From Polaromonas sp. AER18D-145 (lineage in GTDB: Bacteria; Pseudomonadota; Gammaproteobacteria; Burkholderiales; Burkholderiaceae_C), in NCBI RefSeq assembly GCF_002379095.1, contig NZ_NBZV01000001.1, positions 235,305-299,304 on the forward strand: a stretch of DNA of 64,000 bases, written 5' to 3'. The notes below the pieces were generated by a model. It saw only the letters and a list, made by a program, of their open reading frames with translations. It was not told the DNA's origin and did not search any database. Position numbers and translations under genes: made by a program. Within the stretch, counting starts at the first letter, position 1. Each line of letters starts with the position of its first letter. Of this stretch, positions 45,580 to 55,151 are shown in pieces.

Positions 45580-46377
45580 ATGTCACCCGCATTGCCCATG
45601 ACGAAGTACCACCAGATTTATCTGGTGCTCCGCGAGCAGTTGCATGAAGGCCGGTTTGCCGACGGATTTCCCGGCGAGTTGGCGCTGATGCAGCAGTTCG
45701 GCGTGGCGCGCGTCACGGTGCGTCGGGCGCTGGAGCAGCTGGCGTCCGAGGGCTTGATCGCCCGCGAGCCGGGTCGTGGCACGCGGGCCCTGGACCTTGG
45801 CGCCTCGCCGGCCGCACCGCGCGGCCAGGCGGGGCAGCAGCGGGCCCAGCTCACCGGCCTGCTGGAAAACCTGGTCAGCATGGGGCTGAAAACCTCGGTC
45901 AACGTGCTGGAGGTGGAGCTTGTCACCGCGTCCGCCAGCGTCGCCACTGCCTTGCAACTCAAGCCGGGCGACCCGGTGCAGAAAGCGATCCGGGTGCGCA
46001 GTACAAGGGAAGGCCCGGTGTCCCACATCACGACGTATGTGCCGGCGGACATCGCCCGCAAGTTCGGGCGGCGCGAGCTGGCCAGAAAACCGATTCTCGT
46101 GCTGCTCGAAGAGTCCGGAGTCAAGGTCGGCCGTGCCCACCAGACCATTTCCGCGCGGCTGGCCGATGTCATGGTGGCCCAACATCTGGACGTCGCGGTT
46201 GGCTCGGCCCTGCTGGCCGTTCGCCGCCTGGTCTACGACGACCAGGACCGTCCGATTCAATGGCTGCATGGTTTGTACCGCCCGGACAGGTACGAGTATG
46301 AAATGCAGTTGTCGCGCGTTGGCAGCATCGATGCCAAGGTGTGGGTCAGCAAAGAGTTGTCCGCCAAGTTCCATTAA
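45580..46377 (+). CDS. GntR family (HutC subfamily, UTRA domain) regulator
   Basis: The 265-residue protein has a winged helix at residues about 8-75 (FPGELALMQQFGVARVTVRRALEQLASEGLIAREPGRGT in outline) and a UTRA ligand-binding domain from about residue 95 (VSHITTYVPADIARKFGRREL, late IQWLHGLYRPDRYEYEMQLSR). It heads the long catabolic operon, 19 bases before the first transport gene. The second methionine at 45598 (MTKYHQIYLVLREQL) is the more usual GntR start and is a real alternative. Confidence 0.92.
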   Translation: MSPALPMTKYHQIYLVLREQLHEGRFADGFPGELALMQQFGVARVTVRRALEQLASEGLIAREPGRGTRALDLGASPAAPRGQAGQQRAQLTGLLENLVSMGLKTSVNVLEVELVTASASVATALQLKPGDPVQKAIRVRSTREGPVSHITTYVPADIARKFGRRELARKPILVLLEESGVKVGRAHQTISARLADVMVAQHLDVAVGSALLAVRRLVYDDQDRPIQWLHGLYRPDRYEYEMQLSRVGSIDAKVWVSKELSAKFH

Positions 46378-46396
46378 TCCACTTCAGGAGAATGCC

Positions 46397-47599
46397 ATGA
46401 GTACCCGTCGCCATTTCATGTCCCAGTCTGCCGCGGCCGCTTCGGCTCTGGCGTTTCCCCTGGTCGGGGGCGCGCAGCCCAAGACCATCAAGGTCGGTGT
46501 GCTGCACCCCGTCACCGGCGCGCTGGCTTATTCGGGCCAGCAGTGCCGCCTCGGCGCGCTGATGGCGATTGAGGACATCAACAAGGCGGGCGGCATCAAG
46601 TCCATGGGCGGCGCCAAGCTCGAGGCGCTGCTCGGTGACGCGCAGTCCCAGCCGCAGGCCGGTGTGGCCGAGGTCGAAAAGATGAATGAAGCGGGCGTGT
46701 CTGCCGTTGTCGGCGCCTTTGCCTCGGCGATCTGCCTGGCCACCACCCAGGCGGCCGCCAAATACAACCTGCCGCACGTGGTCGATGTCGGCGTGGCCGA
46801 CCAGATCGTCGAGCGCGGCCTGAAGAACACCTTCCGCTTCGGCCCCGGCTACCGCAAGTGCGCCGAGACCGCCGTGGCCAACCTGCATGTGCTCAACACC
46901 GCCGCCGGCAAGCCGGCGAAGACCGTGATGATTGTTCACGAAGAGTCGCTGTTCGGCACCGGCACGGCCAACCTGCTGGCGCGCGAGCTGCCCGGCTACG
47001 GCTACGAGGTCAAGGAAGTGATCAAGCACGCGAACCCGACGCGCGACTTCAACAACATCGTGCTGCGCATGAAGGCGGTCAACCCCGACATCGTGATCCC
47101 GGCCAACTACTACAACGAGTACGCCCTGCTGGTGCGCACCATGCAGCAGCAAAAAGTCAGCCCAAAGGCGATTTATTCGGTGCTGGGCGGCGCGGCTTCG
47201 AGCTACAAGTTCGTCAAGGAGTTTCCGGACGCGGCCAACGGCATCATCGACTGCAACCACTGGTTCAACCCCAAGGACAAGCGCTCGGCCGAACTCAAGA
47301 AGCGGGTCGAGGCTCAGGGCCTGTTCTTCAGCTACGAGGTGTTCATGACCTACACCTCGATGCGCCTGCTGGCCGATGCCATCGACAAGGCCAAGTCAGC
47401 CGACCGCGCAGCCATCATCAACGCGCTGCAGAACAGCACTTTCTCCGACCACATCATGCCCTACGGTGCGACCAAATTCGTCAACGGACAGAACATGGGC
47501 GCCCAGCCGCTGATGACGCAGGTCCTGAAGAACGACATCAAGGTCATCATCCCGCGCGACTACCGCGAAGCCGATCCCCTGTTCCCGCTGCGGGCCTGA
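46397..47599 (+). CDS. Branched-chain amino acid/amide-type ABC substrate-binding protein
   Basis: From MSTRRHFMSQSAAAASALA, a twin-arginine-like signal, the protein has 400 residues and the type 1 periplasmic fold of LivK, AmiC and UrtA (VGVLHPVTGALAYSGQQCRLGALMAIEDIN, FRFGPGYRKCAETAV). The ATG follows AGGAGA. The open frame extends back into the GntR gene and that part is rejected. It feeds the Liv-type permeases and ATPases encoded next; ligand could be an amide, hydantoin-like or carboxylic compound. Confidence 0.9.
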   Translation: MSTRRHFMSQSAAAASALAFPLVGGAQPKTIKVGVLHPVTGALAYSGQQCRLGALMAIEDINKAGGIKSMGGAKLEALLGDAQSQPQAGVAEVEKMNEAGVSAVVGAFASAICLATTQAAAKYNLPHVVDVGVADQIVERGLKNTFRFGPGYRKCAETAVANLHVLNTAAGKPAKTVMIVHEESLFGTGTANLLARELPGYGYEVKEVIKHANPTRDFNNIVLRMKAVNPDIVIPANYYNEYALLVRTMQQQKVSPKAIYSVLGGAASSYKFVKEFPDAANGIIDCNHWFNPKDKRSAELKKRVEAQGLFFSYEVFMTYTSMRLLADAIDKAKSADRAAIINALQNSTFSDHIMPYGATKFVNGQNMGAQPLMTQVLKNDIKVIIPRDYREADPLFPLRA

Positions 47600-47690
47600 A
47601 AAAGCACCGTTCGCACCGAGCCTGCGCCAGCGCCTTCATGCGCCTGGCCAGGCCCGGCGCCCGCGGCTGTGCCACTTTCCTGTGTGACCC

Positions 47691-48563
47691 ATGTTTGACC
47701 TCAGCATCCTTTTCCCCTCCCTGCTCAACGGCGTGACCACGGGCGCGGTCTACGCGCTGATCGCGCTGGGCCTGACCCTGATCTACGGTGTGCTGCACAT
47801 CATCAATTTTGCCCACGGGGCGGCCCTGATGATCGCGCTGTATGCCGTCTACATGCTCAAGCAGCATCTGGGCATAGATCCCTACCTGGCGCTGCCGCTG
47901 GTGGTGCCCGGCATGTTTGTGCTCGGTTATGCCCTGCAGCGCCTGATCATCAACCGCGCCAGCCATGGCAAGGACGAAAACATCCTGCTCGTGACGCTGG
48001 GCCTGTCCATCATCCTGGAGAACGCGGCCCTGCTGTTCTTCAAGTCCGACACGCGCACGATAGACACGGCCTACACGCTGACCACCGTGGCCATCGGCCC
48101 GGCCATGATCGCGCTGCCCAAGCTAGTGGCCTTCGCCGGCGCGCTCGCGGTGTCCGGCCTGCTGCTGTGGATTGTCGGCAAGACCGATCTGGGCCGTGCC
48201 ATCCGCGCGGTCGCCAAGGAAAAACACGGTGCCAAGCTCATGGGCATCGACGTCGACCATGTCTATGCCATGAGTTTCGGCATCGGCCTGGCCTGCCTGG
48301 GCGCTGCCGCCTGTTTCCTCTTGCCGGCCTACTACGTGAACCCGCAGGTGGGCAGCGGCTTTGTGCTCGTGTCCTTCACCATCGTGGTGCTCGGCGGCAT
48401 GGGCAGCTTTGGCGGTGCCTTGCTCGGCGGCCTGCTGATCGGCGTGGTCGAGTCGCTGGGCGGTTTGTACCTCGGTGAGTCGCTCGGACAGATAGGCATT
48501 TTTGCCATCTTCATTGCGGTGCTGCTGTTTCGCCCGCAGGGCCTGTTTGGAGCCAAGGCATGA
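47691..48563 (+). CDS. Liv-type ABC permease, LivH-like
   Basis: The 290-residue inner-membrane protein has about eight hydrophobic helices and LivH features (LLNGVTTGAVYALIALGLTLIYGVLHIINFAHGA at the start in outline, GKTDLGRAIRAVAKEKHGAKLMGID as cytoplasmic loop). It starts 91 bases after the binding protein and overlaps the second permease by four bases. Confidence 0.92.
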   Translation: MFDLSILFPSLLNGVTTGAVYALIALGLTLIYGVLHIINFAHGAALMIALYAVYMLKQHLGIDPYLALPLVVPGMFVLGYALQRLIINRASHGKDENILLVTLGLSIILENAALLFFKSDTRTIDTAYTLTTVAIGPAMIALPKLVAFAGALAVSGLLLWIVGKTDLGRAIRAVAKEKHGAKLMGIDVDHVYAMSFGIGLACLGAAACFLLPAYYVNPQVGSGFVLVSFTIVVLGGMGSFGGALLGGLLIGVVESLGGLYLGESLGQIGIFAIFIAVLLFRPQGLFGAKA

Positions 48564-49552
48564 CAAGCGGCATGAAAGACCTGACCGGCATTGTGCTGTT
48601 TGTTGCGCTGGTCGCCAGCATTCCGCTGGTGACCGATTCCGGCGTGATCCTGAACTTCGTGATGATGGCGCTGTATGCGGCCCTGCTGGCCCAGGCCTGG
48701 AACATCCTGGGCGGCTTTGGCGGGCAGTTCTCGTTTGGCCACGCGCTGTTCTTCGGCACCGGCGCCTACATCCAGGCCATCGCCCAGCTGCAGGGCGGGC
48801 TCAATGCCTGGATGGCCCTGGGCCTGGCAGTGGCCGGCAGCGCCGGTGTTGGTGTTTTTGTCGGCGCGCTGTCGTTTCGCTATGGCCTCAAGGGCTCGTA
48901 TTTTGCGCTGGTGACGCTGGCCTTTGCCGAGGTGTTCCGCATTCTGGCCCTGTCCGTGCCCTTCACCGGCGCCGGCGTGGGCCTGATGCTGCCGCTGCAG
49001 GAGTCCTTTGTCAACATGCAGTTCGGCTCGCGCAAGGGCTATATCTACGTCGTGCTCGGTTTTGTTGCGGCCGCGCTGCTGGTGAGCTGGTGGCTCAAGA
49101 ACTCGCGCTTTGGTGCCTACCTGCAGGCGGTGCGCGACAACGAGGACGCGGCGCGCGCGATTGGCGTCAGCCCCTTCGGCATCAAGCTCGGCGCGATTGC
49201 GCTGTCGGGTGGCTTCATGGGGGCGGGAGGCGCTTTTTATCTGCAGGTGTTCCAGTACATCGATCCCGGCATTGCCTACGGCGCCCACACCTCGGTGGAG
49301 GCGCTGGTCGCCGCCATCGTCGGTGGCCTGGGCACGCTCTGGGGCCCGGTGCTGGGCGCGCTGGTGCTGCATGTGCTGGCCGACATCACGCGCAACCTGT
49401 TCGGCGAGCTGCCCGGCATCAACATGGTGATTTATGGCGTGGTGCTGGTGGCGATCGTGATGTTCATGCCGCGTGGCATAGGCGGACTCGGCGCGACGGC
49501 CAGGTCGCTGTGGCGCGGGCGCGGACACAAGAAAGGAGGCCGCGGTGGCTGA
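48560..49552 (+). CDS. Liv-type ABC permease, LivM-like
   Basis: The 330-residue permease has LivM hallmarks: LAQAWNILGGFGGQFSFGHA near the start, YFALVTLAFAEVFRIL, and the cytoplasmic loop LQAVRDNEDAARAIGVSPF that contacts the ATPases. ATGA overlap joins it to LivH, and it overlaps the LivG-like gene by eight bases. Confidence 0.92.
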   Translation: MTSGMKDLTGIVLFVALVASIPLVTDSGVILNFVMMALYAALLAQAWNILGGFGGQFSFGHALFFGTGAYIQAIAQLQGGLNAWMALGLAVAGSAGVGVFVGALSFRYGLKGSYFALVTLAFAEVFRILALSVPFTGAGVGLMLPLQESFVNMQFGSRKGYIYVVLGFVAAALLVSWWLKNSRFGAYLQAVRDNEDAARAIGVSPFGIKLGAIALSGGFMGAGGAFYLQVFQYIDPGIAYGAHTSVEALVAAIVGGLGTLWGPVLGALVLHVLADITRNLFGELPGINMVIYGVVLVAIVMFMPRGIGGLGATARSLWRGRGHKKGGRGG

Positions 49553-50318
49553 TTCCCTGCTCTCCATCCAGGGCCTGTCCCGATCCTTTGGCGGGCTGCA
49601 GGCCGTGCAGAACGTGAGCCTGGACGTTCCGCGGGGCAGCCTGACGGCCCTGATCGGCCCCAACGGTGCGGGCAAGACCACGCTGTTTGCGCTGATGTCC
49701 GGCTTTCTGAAACCCGACAGCGGCAGCGTGCTGTTCGACGGCCAGGACATCACCGGCCGCGCGCCGCACCTCAATGCGCGCCAGGGCATGACGCGCACCT
49801 TCCAGATCGTGCAGCCGTTTGCCACGCAGACCGTGCGCGAGAACATCGCTGTCGGTGCGCACCTGCATCTCAAGGACAGGCGCAGCGCGCTGAGCCAGGC
49901 CGAAGAGGTCGCCGCCCGCGTCGGTTTGACGGCCCTGCTCGACAAGCCCGCGTCCGACCTGACGGTGGCCGGCCGCAAGCGGCTTGAGCTCGCGCGGGCG
50001 CTCGCCACGCGGCCGCGCCTGCTGCTGCTCGACGAGGTGCTGGCCGGCCTGAACCCGCAGGAAATCGCCGAGATGATTCCCGTGGTGCGTGGTATTGCGC
50101 AAAGCGGCGTCACCGTGCTCATGATCGAGCATGTGATGCAGGCCGTCATGAACCTGGCAGAACATGTCTGGGTGCTGGCCCAGGGCCAGCTGATTGCGCA
50201 GGGCACGCCGGCGGTGGTCACCGCCGACGAAAAGGTGGTCGAAGCCTATCTGGGCCATGGCACGGCAGCGCGCCTGCGTGCCGGCGCCCTGGCGGCAACG
50301 GGAGGGGCCTCGTCATGA
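49545..50318 (+). CDS. Liv-type ABC ATPase, LivG-like
   Basis: The 257-residue ATPase starts at GTG. It has Walker A IGPNGAGKTT near residues 37-46, a Liv-type signature TVAGRKRLELARALA (a variant of LSGGQ), Walker B LLLLDEVLAGLNP and switch IEHVMQ. The degenerate signature is usual in LivG proteins. It works with the LivF-like ATPase as a heterodimer. Confidence 0.92.
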   Translation: MADSLLSIQGLSRSFGGLQAVQNVSLDVPRGSLTALIGPNGAGKTTLFALMSGFLKPDSGSVLFDGQDITGRAPHLNARQGMTRTFQIVQPFATQTVRENIAVGAHLHLKDRRSALSQAEEVAARVGLTALLDKPASDLTVAGRKRLELARALATRPRLLLLDEVLAGLNPQEIAEMIPVVRGIAQSGVTVLMIEHVMQAVMNLAEHVWVLAQGQLIAQGTPAVVTADEKVVEAYLGHGTAARLRAGALAATGGASS

Positions 50319-51025
50319 GCGCGTTATTGGAAATCCGCGGCTTGCGCGGTGGTTACGGCCAGGTGGAAGTGCTGCGCGGCGTGGACCTGACGGTCCAGGC
50401 CGGCGAAACCGTGGCGCTGCTGGGCAGCAACGGCGCCGGCAAGTCCACGCTGAACAACGTGATCTGCGGCATCTACCCGGCCTGGGCCGGCAGCGTGTTG
50501 TTCGACGGCCAGGACCTGAGCCGCGCGCATTACCGCGATGTGGTGAAAGCCGGCCTGATCCAGGTGCCGGAAGGGCGCAAGGTGTTCCCCAACCTCACCG
50601 TGCTGGAAAACCTCGAGCTCGGCTCCTTCACGCGTGCGCGTGAGCGCCGCGCCACCAACCTCGACAAGGTCTTCGGCATTTTCCCGCGCCTCAGGGAGCG
50701 CCTGCCGCAGCTGGCCGGCACCATGAGCGGCGGCGAGCAGCAGATGCTGGCGATCGGCCGTGGCCTGATGGCCGAACCGCGCCTCTTGATCCTTGACGAA
50801 CCGTCACTGGGCCTGTCGCCGCTGCTGGTGGACGAGATGTTCGGCCTGATCCGCAAGCTGCGTGAGGACGGCCTGGCGGTGCTGCTGGTGGAGCAGAACG
50901 TCGGCCAGTCGCTGGAGATTGCCGACCGGGCCTATGTCATGGAAAACGGCGGCATCCGGTTTTCCGGCCAACCGGCGGACCTGCTCGGCAGCGACGAGTT
51001 GCGCCGTGCCTACCTGGGCCTTTGA
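50315..51025 (+). CDS. Liv-type ABC ATPase, LivF-like
   Basis: The 236-residue ATPase has Walker A LGSNGAGKST, signature MSGGEQQMLAIGRGLM, Walker B LLILDEPSLGLSP and switch VEQNVGQS. ATGA overlap with the LivG gene. This completes the five-gene importer, followed after 19 bases by a receptor of a different transporter class. Confidence 0.92.
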   Translation: MSALLEIRGLRGGYGQVEVLRGVDLTVQAGETVALLGSNGAGKSTLNNVICGIYPAWAGSVLFDGQDLSRAHYRDVVKAGLIQVPEGRKVFPNLTVLENLELGSFTRARERRATNLDKVFGIFPRLRERLPQLAGTMSGGEQQMLAIGRGLMAEPRLLILDEPSLGLSPLLVDEMFGLIRKLREDGLAVLLVEQNVGQSLEIADRAYVMENGGIRFSGQPADLLGSDELRRAYLGL

Positions 51026-51044
51026 TCCCTGATGGAGTTTGATC

Positions 51045-51992
51045 ATGAAACGTCGTGAAATTTTGCTTTCATCTGCTGCCCTGCTGGCGGCCGGAGTGTC
51101 TGCGCAAGCCCTGCCCACCCGCATCCTGGTCGGCGCGCCGGCCGGTGGCTCCACCGACACGCTGGCCCGCACGATGGCCACCGAACTGGGGCGCCTGCTC
51201 GGTAAAACTGTGATTGTTGAAAACCGACCCGGCGCCGGCGGCAATATCGCGGCCGAGGCCGTGGCCAAGGCCGCGCCCGATGGCAACACGCTGTTGATGA
51301 GTTTCACCAGCCACGCCATCAATGCCTCGCTGTACCCCTCACTGCCGTTTGACCCGATCCGCGACTTCACGCCGCTGACCTGCGTGGCGACCTCGCCCTC
51401 GGTGCTGGTGGCCCATCCCTCGGTGCCGGCCAAAGACGTGCGTGAGCTGATTGCACTGGCCAAGGCCAAACCGGGGCAGCTCAACTTCGCCATTGGTGCG
51501 GTGGGCTCTTCGCTGCATCTGGCGGGCGATCTGTTCAAGATGCAGTCGGGCGCTTTCATCGTGAACATTCCCTACCGTGGTACGGCGCCGGCGATCCAGG
51601 ACGTGATCGCCGGTCAGGTCGAGCTGATGTTTGCCGCGATCGGCAACGCCCAGGCGCAGGTCAAGGCCGGCAAGCTCAAGGCGCTGGGCGTGACCAGCGC
51701 CAAACGCCTCCCTTCCTTCCCGGACGTGCCCGCCATTGCCGAGGTGCTGCCCGGTTACGAGTCGAGCGCCTGGTTCGGCCTGTTCGGCCCTGCGCGCATG
51801 GCCCCCGAGCTGTCCAAACGCATCAGCGATGCCGCGCGGCAGGCGATTGCCGCGCCCGAGGTGCGCCGCCGGCTCGATGCCGAAGGCGCGCAGGCTGTCG
51901 GCAATTCACCGGAAGAATTTTCGAAGTTCGTGCAGGGCGAAATCCAGCGCTGGGCCAGGGTGGTGAAGTTTTCAGGAGCCAAACCGGAATGA
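51045..51992 (+). CDS. Bug-family periplasmic receptor
   Basis: The ATG at 51045 gives 315 residues with signal MKRREILLSSAALLAAGVSA, possibly Tat, then Bug motifs ILVGAPAGGSTDTLAR, VIVENRPGAGGNIAAE and the later VNIPYRGTAPAIQDVIAGQV. A TTG two codons earlier is in frame but less likely. There are no TctAB partners. Its presence inside the operon implies the substrate, or an intermediate, is a carboxylate. The stop overlaps the LeuC-like gene by four bases. Confidence 0.9.
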   Translation: MKRREILLSSAALLAAGVSAQALPTRILVGAPAGGSTDTLARTMATELGRLLGKTVIVENRPGAGGNIAAEAVAKAAPDGNTLLMSFTSHAINASLYPSLPFDPIRDFTPLTCVATSPSVLVAHPSVPAKDVRELIALAKAKPGQLNFAIGAVGSSLHLAGDLFKMQSGAFIVNIPYRGTAPAIQDVIAGQVELMFAAIGNAQAQVKAGKLKALGVTSAKRLPSFPDVPAIAEVLPGYESSAWFGLFGPARMAPELSKRISDAARQAIAAPEVRRRLDAEGAQAVGNSPEEFSKFVQGEIQRWARVVKFSGAKPE

Positions 51993-53275
51993 ACACGCCA
52001 GCGCCTGCGCCGCAGACCCTCGCCCAAAAGCTGATTGCCCGGGCGGCCGGCCGTTCGTCGGTCTCGCCCGGCGACATCGTGACCTGCAAGGTCGATCTGG
52101 CGATGTTCCACGACTCGTCCGGTCCGCGCCGGCTCAAGCCCATGCTGGAAGAACTCGGCGCGCAGATCTGGGACAAGTCGCGTGTGGTGCTGGTGATGGA
52201 CCATTACGTGCCGGAGCGTGACGACGAGTCGCGCAAGATCGTGCGCATTGCGCGCGACTGGGCGCGTGAGCAGGACCTGCCCCATGTTTACGACAGCCAG
52301 GGCATCTGCCATGTGGTGGTGGCCCAGCACGGCCACATCCGGCCCGGCATGTTCTGTGTCGGCGGCGATTCGCATTCGCCCACCGGCGGGGCGTTTGGCG
52401 CCTACATGTTCGGCATCGGCAGCACCGAGATGCTGGGCGTGGTGGTGACCGGCGAGATCTGGCTGCGCGTGCCGCAGACCCTGCAGATGCACTGGCGCGG
52501 CCGCCTGCAAAAAGGCGTGACCGCCAAGGACATGATGCTGCACATGATTGGCCGCTTCGGCATGAACGGCGGGCAGTACCAGGCGGTGGAGTTTGCCGGC
52601 CCCGCCGTCAAGGCGCTGGCCATGCAGGAGCGCATGACGCTGTCCAACATGAGCGCCGAACTCGGCGCGCAGGTCGGCCTGATTGCGCCCGACGAGGTCA
52701 CCGCAGCGTGGCTGCAGGCCGCCGGTGCGCCGGCCAGCGAGCTTGGCGACCCGGGCCGCTGGCAGAGCGACGAAGGCGCCGCCATGACGCGTCACGAATT
52801 CGATGCCGGCGCGCTGGCGCCCTTTGTAGCCGCGCCGCACAGCCCGGCCAATGCCGATGTGGTGAGCCGCTACAGCGGCACCCCGGTGGACGTGGCCTAC
52901 ATCGGCGCCTGCACCGGCGCCAAACTCGACGACTTGCGCGCCGCCGCGGAAGTGCTGCGCGGCCAGCGCGTGGCGACCGGCGTGCGTCTGATGGTGGCGC
53001 CGGCCAGCCAGAAGGACCAGAACGCCGCGCGGGAAGAGGGCGTGCTGCAGGTGCTGCTCGATGCCGGCGCCGAGCTGTTTCCCACCGCCTGCGGCGCCTG
53101 CGCCGGTTATGGCGAGACCATCGGTGACAACACCACGGTGATCTCGAGCACGGCGCGCAACTTCAAGGGCCGCATGGGCTCGGCGACCGCGCAGGTCTAC
53201 CTGGCCTCGCCCTACACCGTTGCCGCCTCGGCCTTGCGCGGCGTGATCACCGATCCGCGCGAGGTGCTGGCATGA
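51989..53275 (+). CDS. Aconitase-superfamily hydro-lyase large subunit, LeuC/DmdA-like
   Basis: The 428-residue protein carries the three [4Fe-4S] ligands: C308 in IGACTGAK, and C368 and C371 in TACGACAGYG. DHYVPERD, GGDSHSPTGGAFGAYMFGIGS and EFAGPAVKALAM fit the IPMI/homoaconitase group. Stand-alone LeuCD-like pairs outside leucine operons include 2,3-dimethylmalate dehydratase (DmdAB) and homoaconitase-like enzymes; no leuA or leuB is near. The reaction is reversible hydration of an unsaturated di- or tricarboxylate. Four-base overlap with the small subunit. Confidence 0.88.
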   Translation: MNTPAPAPQTLAQKLIARAAGRSSVSPGDIVTCKVDLAMFHDSSGPRRLKPMLEELGAQIWDKSRVVLVMDHYVPERDDESRKIVRIARDWAREQDLPHVYDSQGICHVVVAQHGHIRPGMFCVGGDSHSPTGGAFGAYMFGIGSTEMLGVVVTGEIWLRVPQTLQMHWRGRLQKGVTAKDMMLHMIGRFGMNGGQYQAVEFAGPAVKALAMQERMTLSNMSAELGAQVGLIAPDEVTAAWLQAAGAPASELGDPGRWQSDEGAAMTRHEFDAGALAPFVAAPHSPANADVVSRYSGTPVDVAYIGACTGAKLDDLRAAAEVLRGQRVATGVRLMVAPASQKDQNAAREEGVLQVLLDAGAELFPTACGACAGYGETIGDNTTVISSTARNFKGRMGSATAQVYLASPYTVAASALRGVITDPREVLA

Positions 53276-53784
53276 CGACGCCATCCGCAACCTCGCACCG
53301 TGTCTGGAAACTCGGTGCCGAGATCGACACCGATGTGCTCGCCCCCGGCCATGCCATGAAACACGGCATCGACAAGATCGCCACCTATTGCCTGGAATCC
53401 GTGCGTCCCGAATTCGCCAGCCAGGTGCGGCCGGGCGATGTGATCGTGGCCGGGCCCAACTTCGGCATCGGCTCCTCGCGTGAGCAGGCGGCCGCCGTGC
53501 TGGTCAAACTCGGTGTGGCGGCAGTGATTGCCCCGTCGTTCAGCGGCCTGTATTTCCGCAACGCCTTCAATGTCGGCCTGCTGCTGTTGACCTGCGCGCA
53601 GGCCGAGCGCATCGCTGACGGCGAAGCGATCAGCTTCGACGCGCGCCGCGGCGAGCTCGTGTCCGCGCAGGGCGAGCATCTGGCTTGCGAGCCCATCCCC
53701 GACTTCCTGCTCGAGATGGTCGAGGCCGGGGGCCTGCTCAATCAGCTCAAGCGCCGTCTGGCGAAGGAGTCAACCCGTGGCTGA
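53272..53784 (+). CDS. Aconitase-superfamily hydro-lyase small subunit, LeuD/DmdB-like
   Basis: The 170-residue swivel-domain subunit has the substrate-binding loop GIGSSREQAAAVL and IAPSFSGLYFRNAFNVGLLLL, both characteristic of LeuD-type subunits. It overlaps the large-subunit gene by four bases and the MmgE/PrpD gene by eight. Substrate specificity is set by a short loop around residue 25-35 (DVLAPGHAMKHG), which does not look like leucine-pathway enzymes. Confidence 0.88.
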   Translation: MTTPSATSHRVWKLGAEIDTDVLAPGHAMKHGIDKIATYCLESVRPEFASQVRPGDVIVAGPNFGIGSSREQAAAVLVKLGVAAVIAPSFSGLYFRNAFNVGLLLLTCAQAERIADGEAISFDARRGELVSAQGEHLACEPIPDFLLEMVEAGGLLNQLKRRLAKESTRG

Positions 53785-55126
53785 GGACAACATGGGGCAC
53801 ACCGGGCAGCGCGAGGCGCTGCAGCGCGCGATCTCGCTGCGCGCGAGCCGGCCGGCAGCGGCACCGGTCGCGGCGCAGGCCAGGCGGATCTTTCTTGATA
53901 CGCTGGGCTGCGCGCTCGCGGGTCGCGCGGCGGCCGAGGTGCAGGCGCTCGAGCGCCAGTCATCGGCGCGGGAGCCAGGGCGCTTTTTCCTGCCGGGCGG
54001 CCCGCCCTTGACGCTGGGCGCCGCCACGCAGGTGTTCGCGATGGCCGCGACCTGGCATGAGGCCTGCGAAGGCCACGCGCTGGCGCATGGCCGCCCCGGC
54101 GTGCCGGTGATCGCGGCGCTGCTGCCGCTGGCGCTGGCCCGTGGCGACAGTGTCGGCCGTTTCACGGACGCGCTGGTGCTCGGCTACGAGGTCGGCGCGC
54201 GCGCCGGCGCCTGGCTGCGCATACGTCCCGGCATGCATGTCGACGGCAACTGGCCGGCGCTCGGTGTGGCAGCGGCGGTGGCGCACCTTCTCGGGCTCGA
54301 CGGCGCCGGCATCGTCCATGCGATAGACATCGCGGCCTGCCAGTTGCCGACCAGCCTCTACCTGCCGGTGCGCGCGGGCTGCAACGCGCGCAACACCTAC
54401 CTCGGCCACAGCGCCGCGCTCGGTCTGGAAGCCGCCTTCGCGGCGCAGGCCGGCATAGACGGGCCGGCCGACGCGCTGCATTTTTATGCGCAGAATTTTT
54501 CTGCGCCAGCGGACACCGCACCTGCTCCCGCGCAAGACCTGATCCTCGACGCCTACCTCAAGCCGTTTGCGGCCGTGCGCCATGTGCATTACGGCGCGAT
54601 GGCGGCGCGCGCCGCGCGCGAGGCGCTCGATGGCGACACGCAGCGCATCGAAAAAATCGTGCTGACGGTTTACCAGGAAGCCGTCACCTATTGCGGCAAC
54701 CGCGCGCCGCGCACGCCTATCCAGGCGCAGTTCAGCCTGTCCTTCGGCATCGCGGCGATGCTGCGCTTCGGTGACATAGAGCCCGCGAGCTACGACGCGG
54801 ACAGCTTCAACGATGTGGAGCTGCGGCGCCTCGAGGCACTGGTCGAGCTGCGCGTCGACGAGGACCTCACGCGCAGCGGGCAGCGCGGCGCCACGCTGGA
54901 GCTGCGTGCCGCTGGCCTGGACATAGAGCGCACGGTGGCGACCATAGACGGCGACCCGGACCAGCCGCTGGGCCCGGAACAGGTCGCGGCCAAGTTCATG
55001 CGTTATGCCGGTGCCAGCGTGCCGGCGGCGCGCTGCGAATGCTTCGTCGCCGCGCTTGCCGCGACCGAACGCGACAGCCCCCTGCGTTCGCTCTGGACCC
55101 TGCTGCACGACGAAGCCGCGCACTGA
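53777..55126 (+). CDS. MmgE/PrpD family protein
   Basis: The 449-residue protein, started at GTG, belongs to the family of 2-methylcitrate dehydratase, cis-aconitate decarboxylase and iminodisuccinate epimerase. RRIFLDTLGCALAGR, HEACEGHALAHGRPGVPVIAALL, a YLGHSAALGLEAA-type segment and KPFAAVRHVHYG (the region holding the catalytic Lys/His) are visible. With an aconitase-like pair and an isocitrate-lyase-like enzyme it makes a methylcitrate-cycle-like set without a citrate synthase. The exact reaction is open. Confidence 0.88.
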   Translation: MAEDNMGHTGQREALQRAISLRASRPAAAPVAAQARRIFLDTLGCALAGRAAAEVQALERQSSAREPGRFFLPGGPPLTLGAATQVFAMAATWHEACEGHALAHGRPGVPVIAALLPLALARGDSVGRFTDALVLGYEVGARAGAWLRIRPGMHVDGNWPALGVAAAVAHLLGLDGAGIVHAIDIAACQLPTSLYLPVRAGCNARNTYLGHSAALGLEAAFAAQAGIDGPADALHFYAQNFSAPADTAPAPAQDLILDAYLKPFAAVRHVHYGAMAARAAREALDGDTQRIEKIVLTVYQEAVTYCGNRAPRTPIQAQFSLSFGIAAMLRFGDIEPASYDADSFNDVELRRLEALVELRVDEDLTRSGQRGATLELRAAGLDIERTVATIDGDPDQPLGPEQVAAKFMRYAGASVPAARCECFVAALAATERDSPLRSLWTLLHDEAAH

Positions 55127-55151
55127 AGACCTTTCACTCAACCGAGAACCC

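Noticed and set aside
51989..53784. LeuC/LeuD as the leucine-pathway isopropylmalate isomerase
   Set aside because: No leuA or leuB nearby, catabolic neighbours, and a specificity-loop region unlike LeuD.
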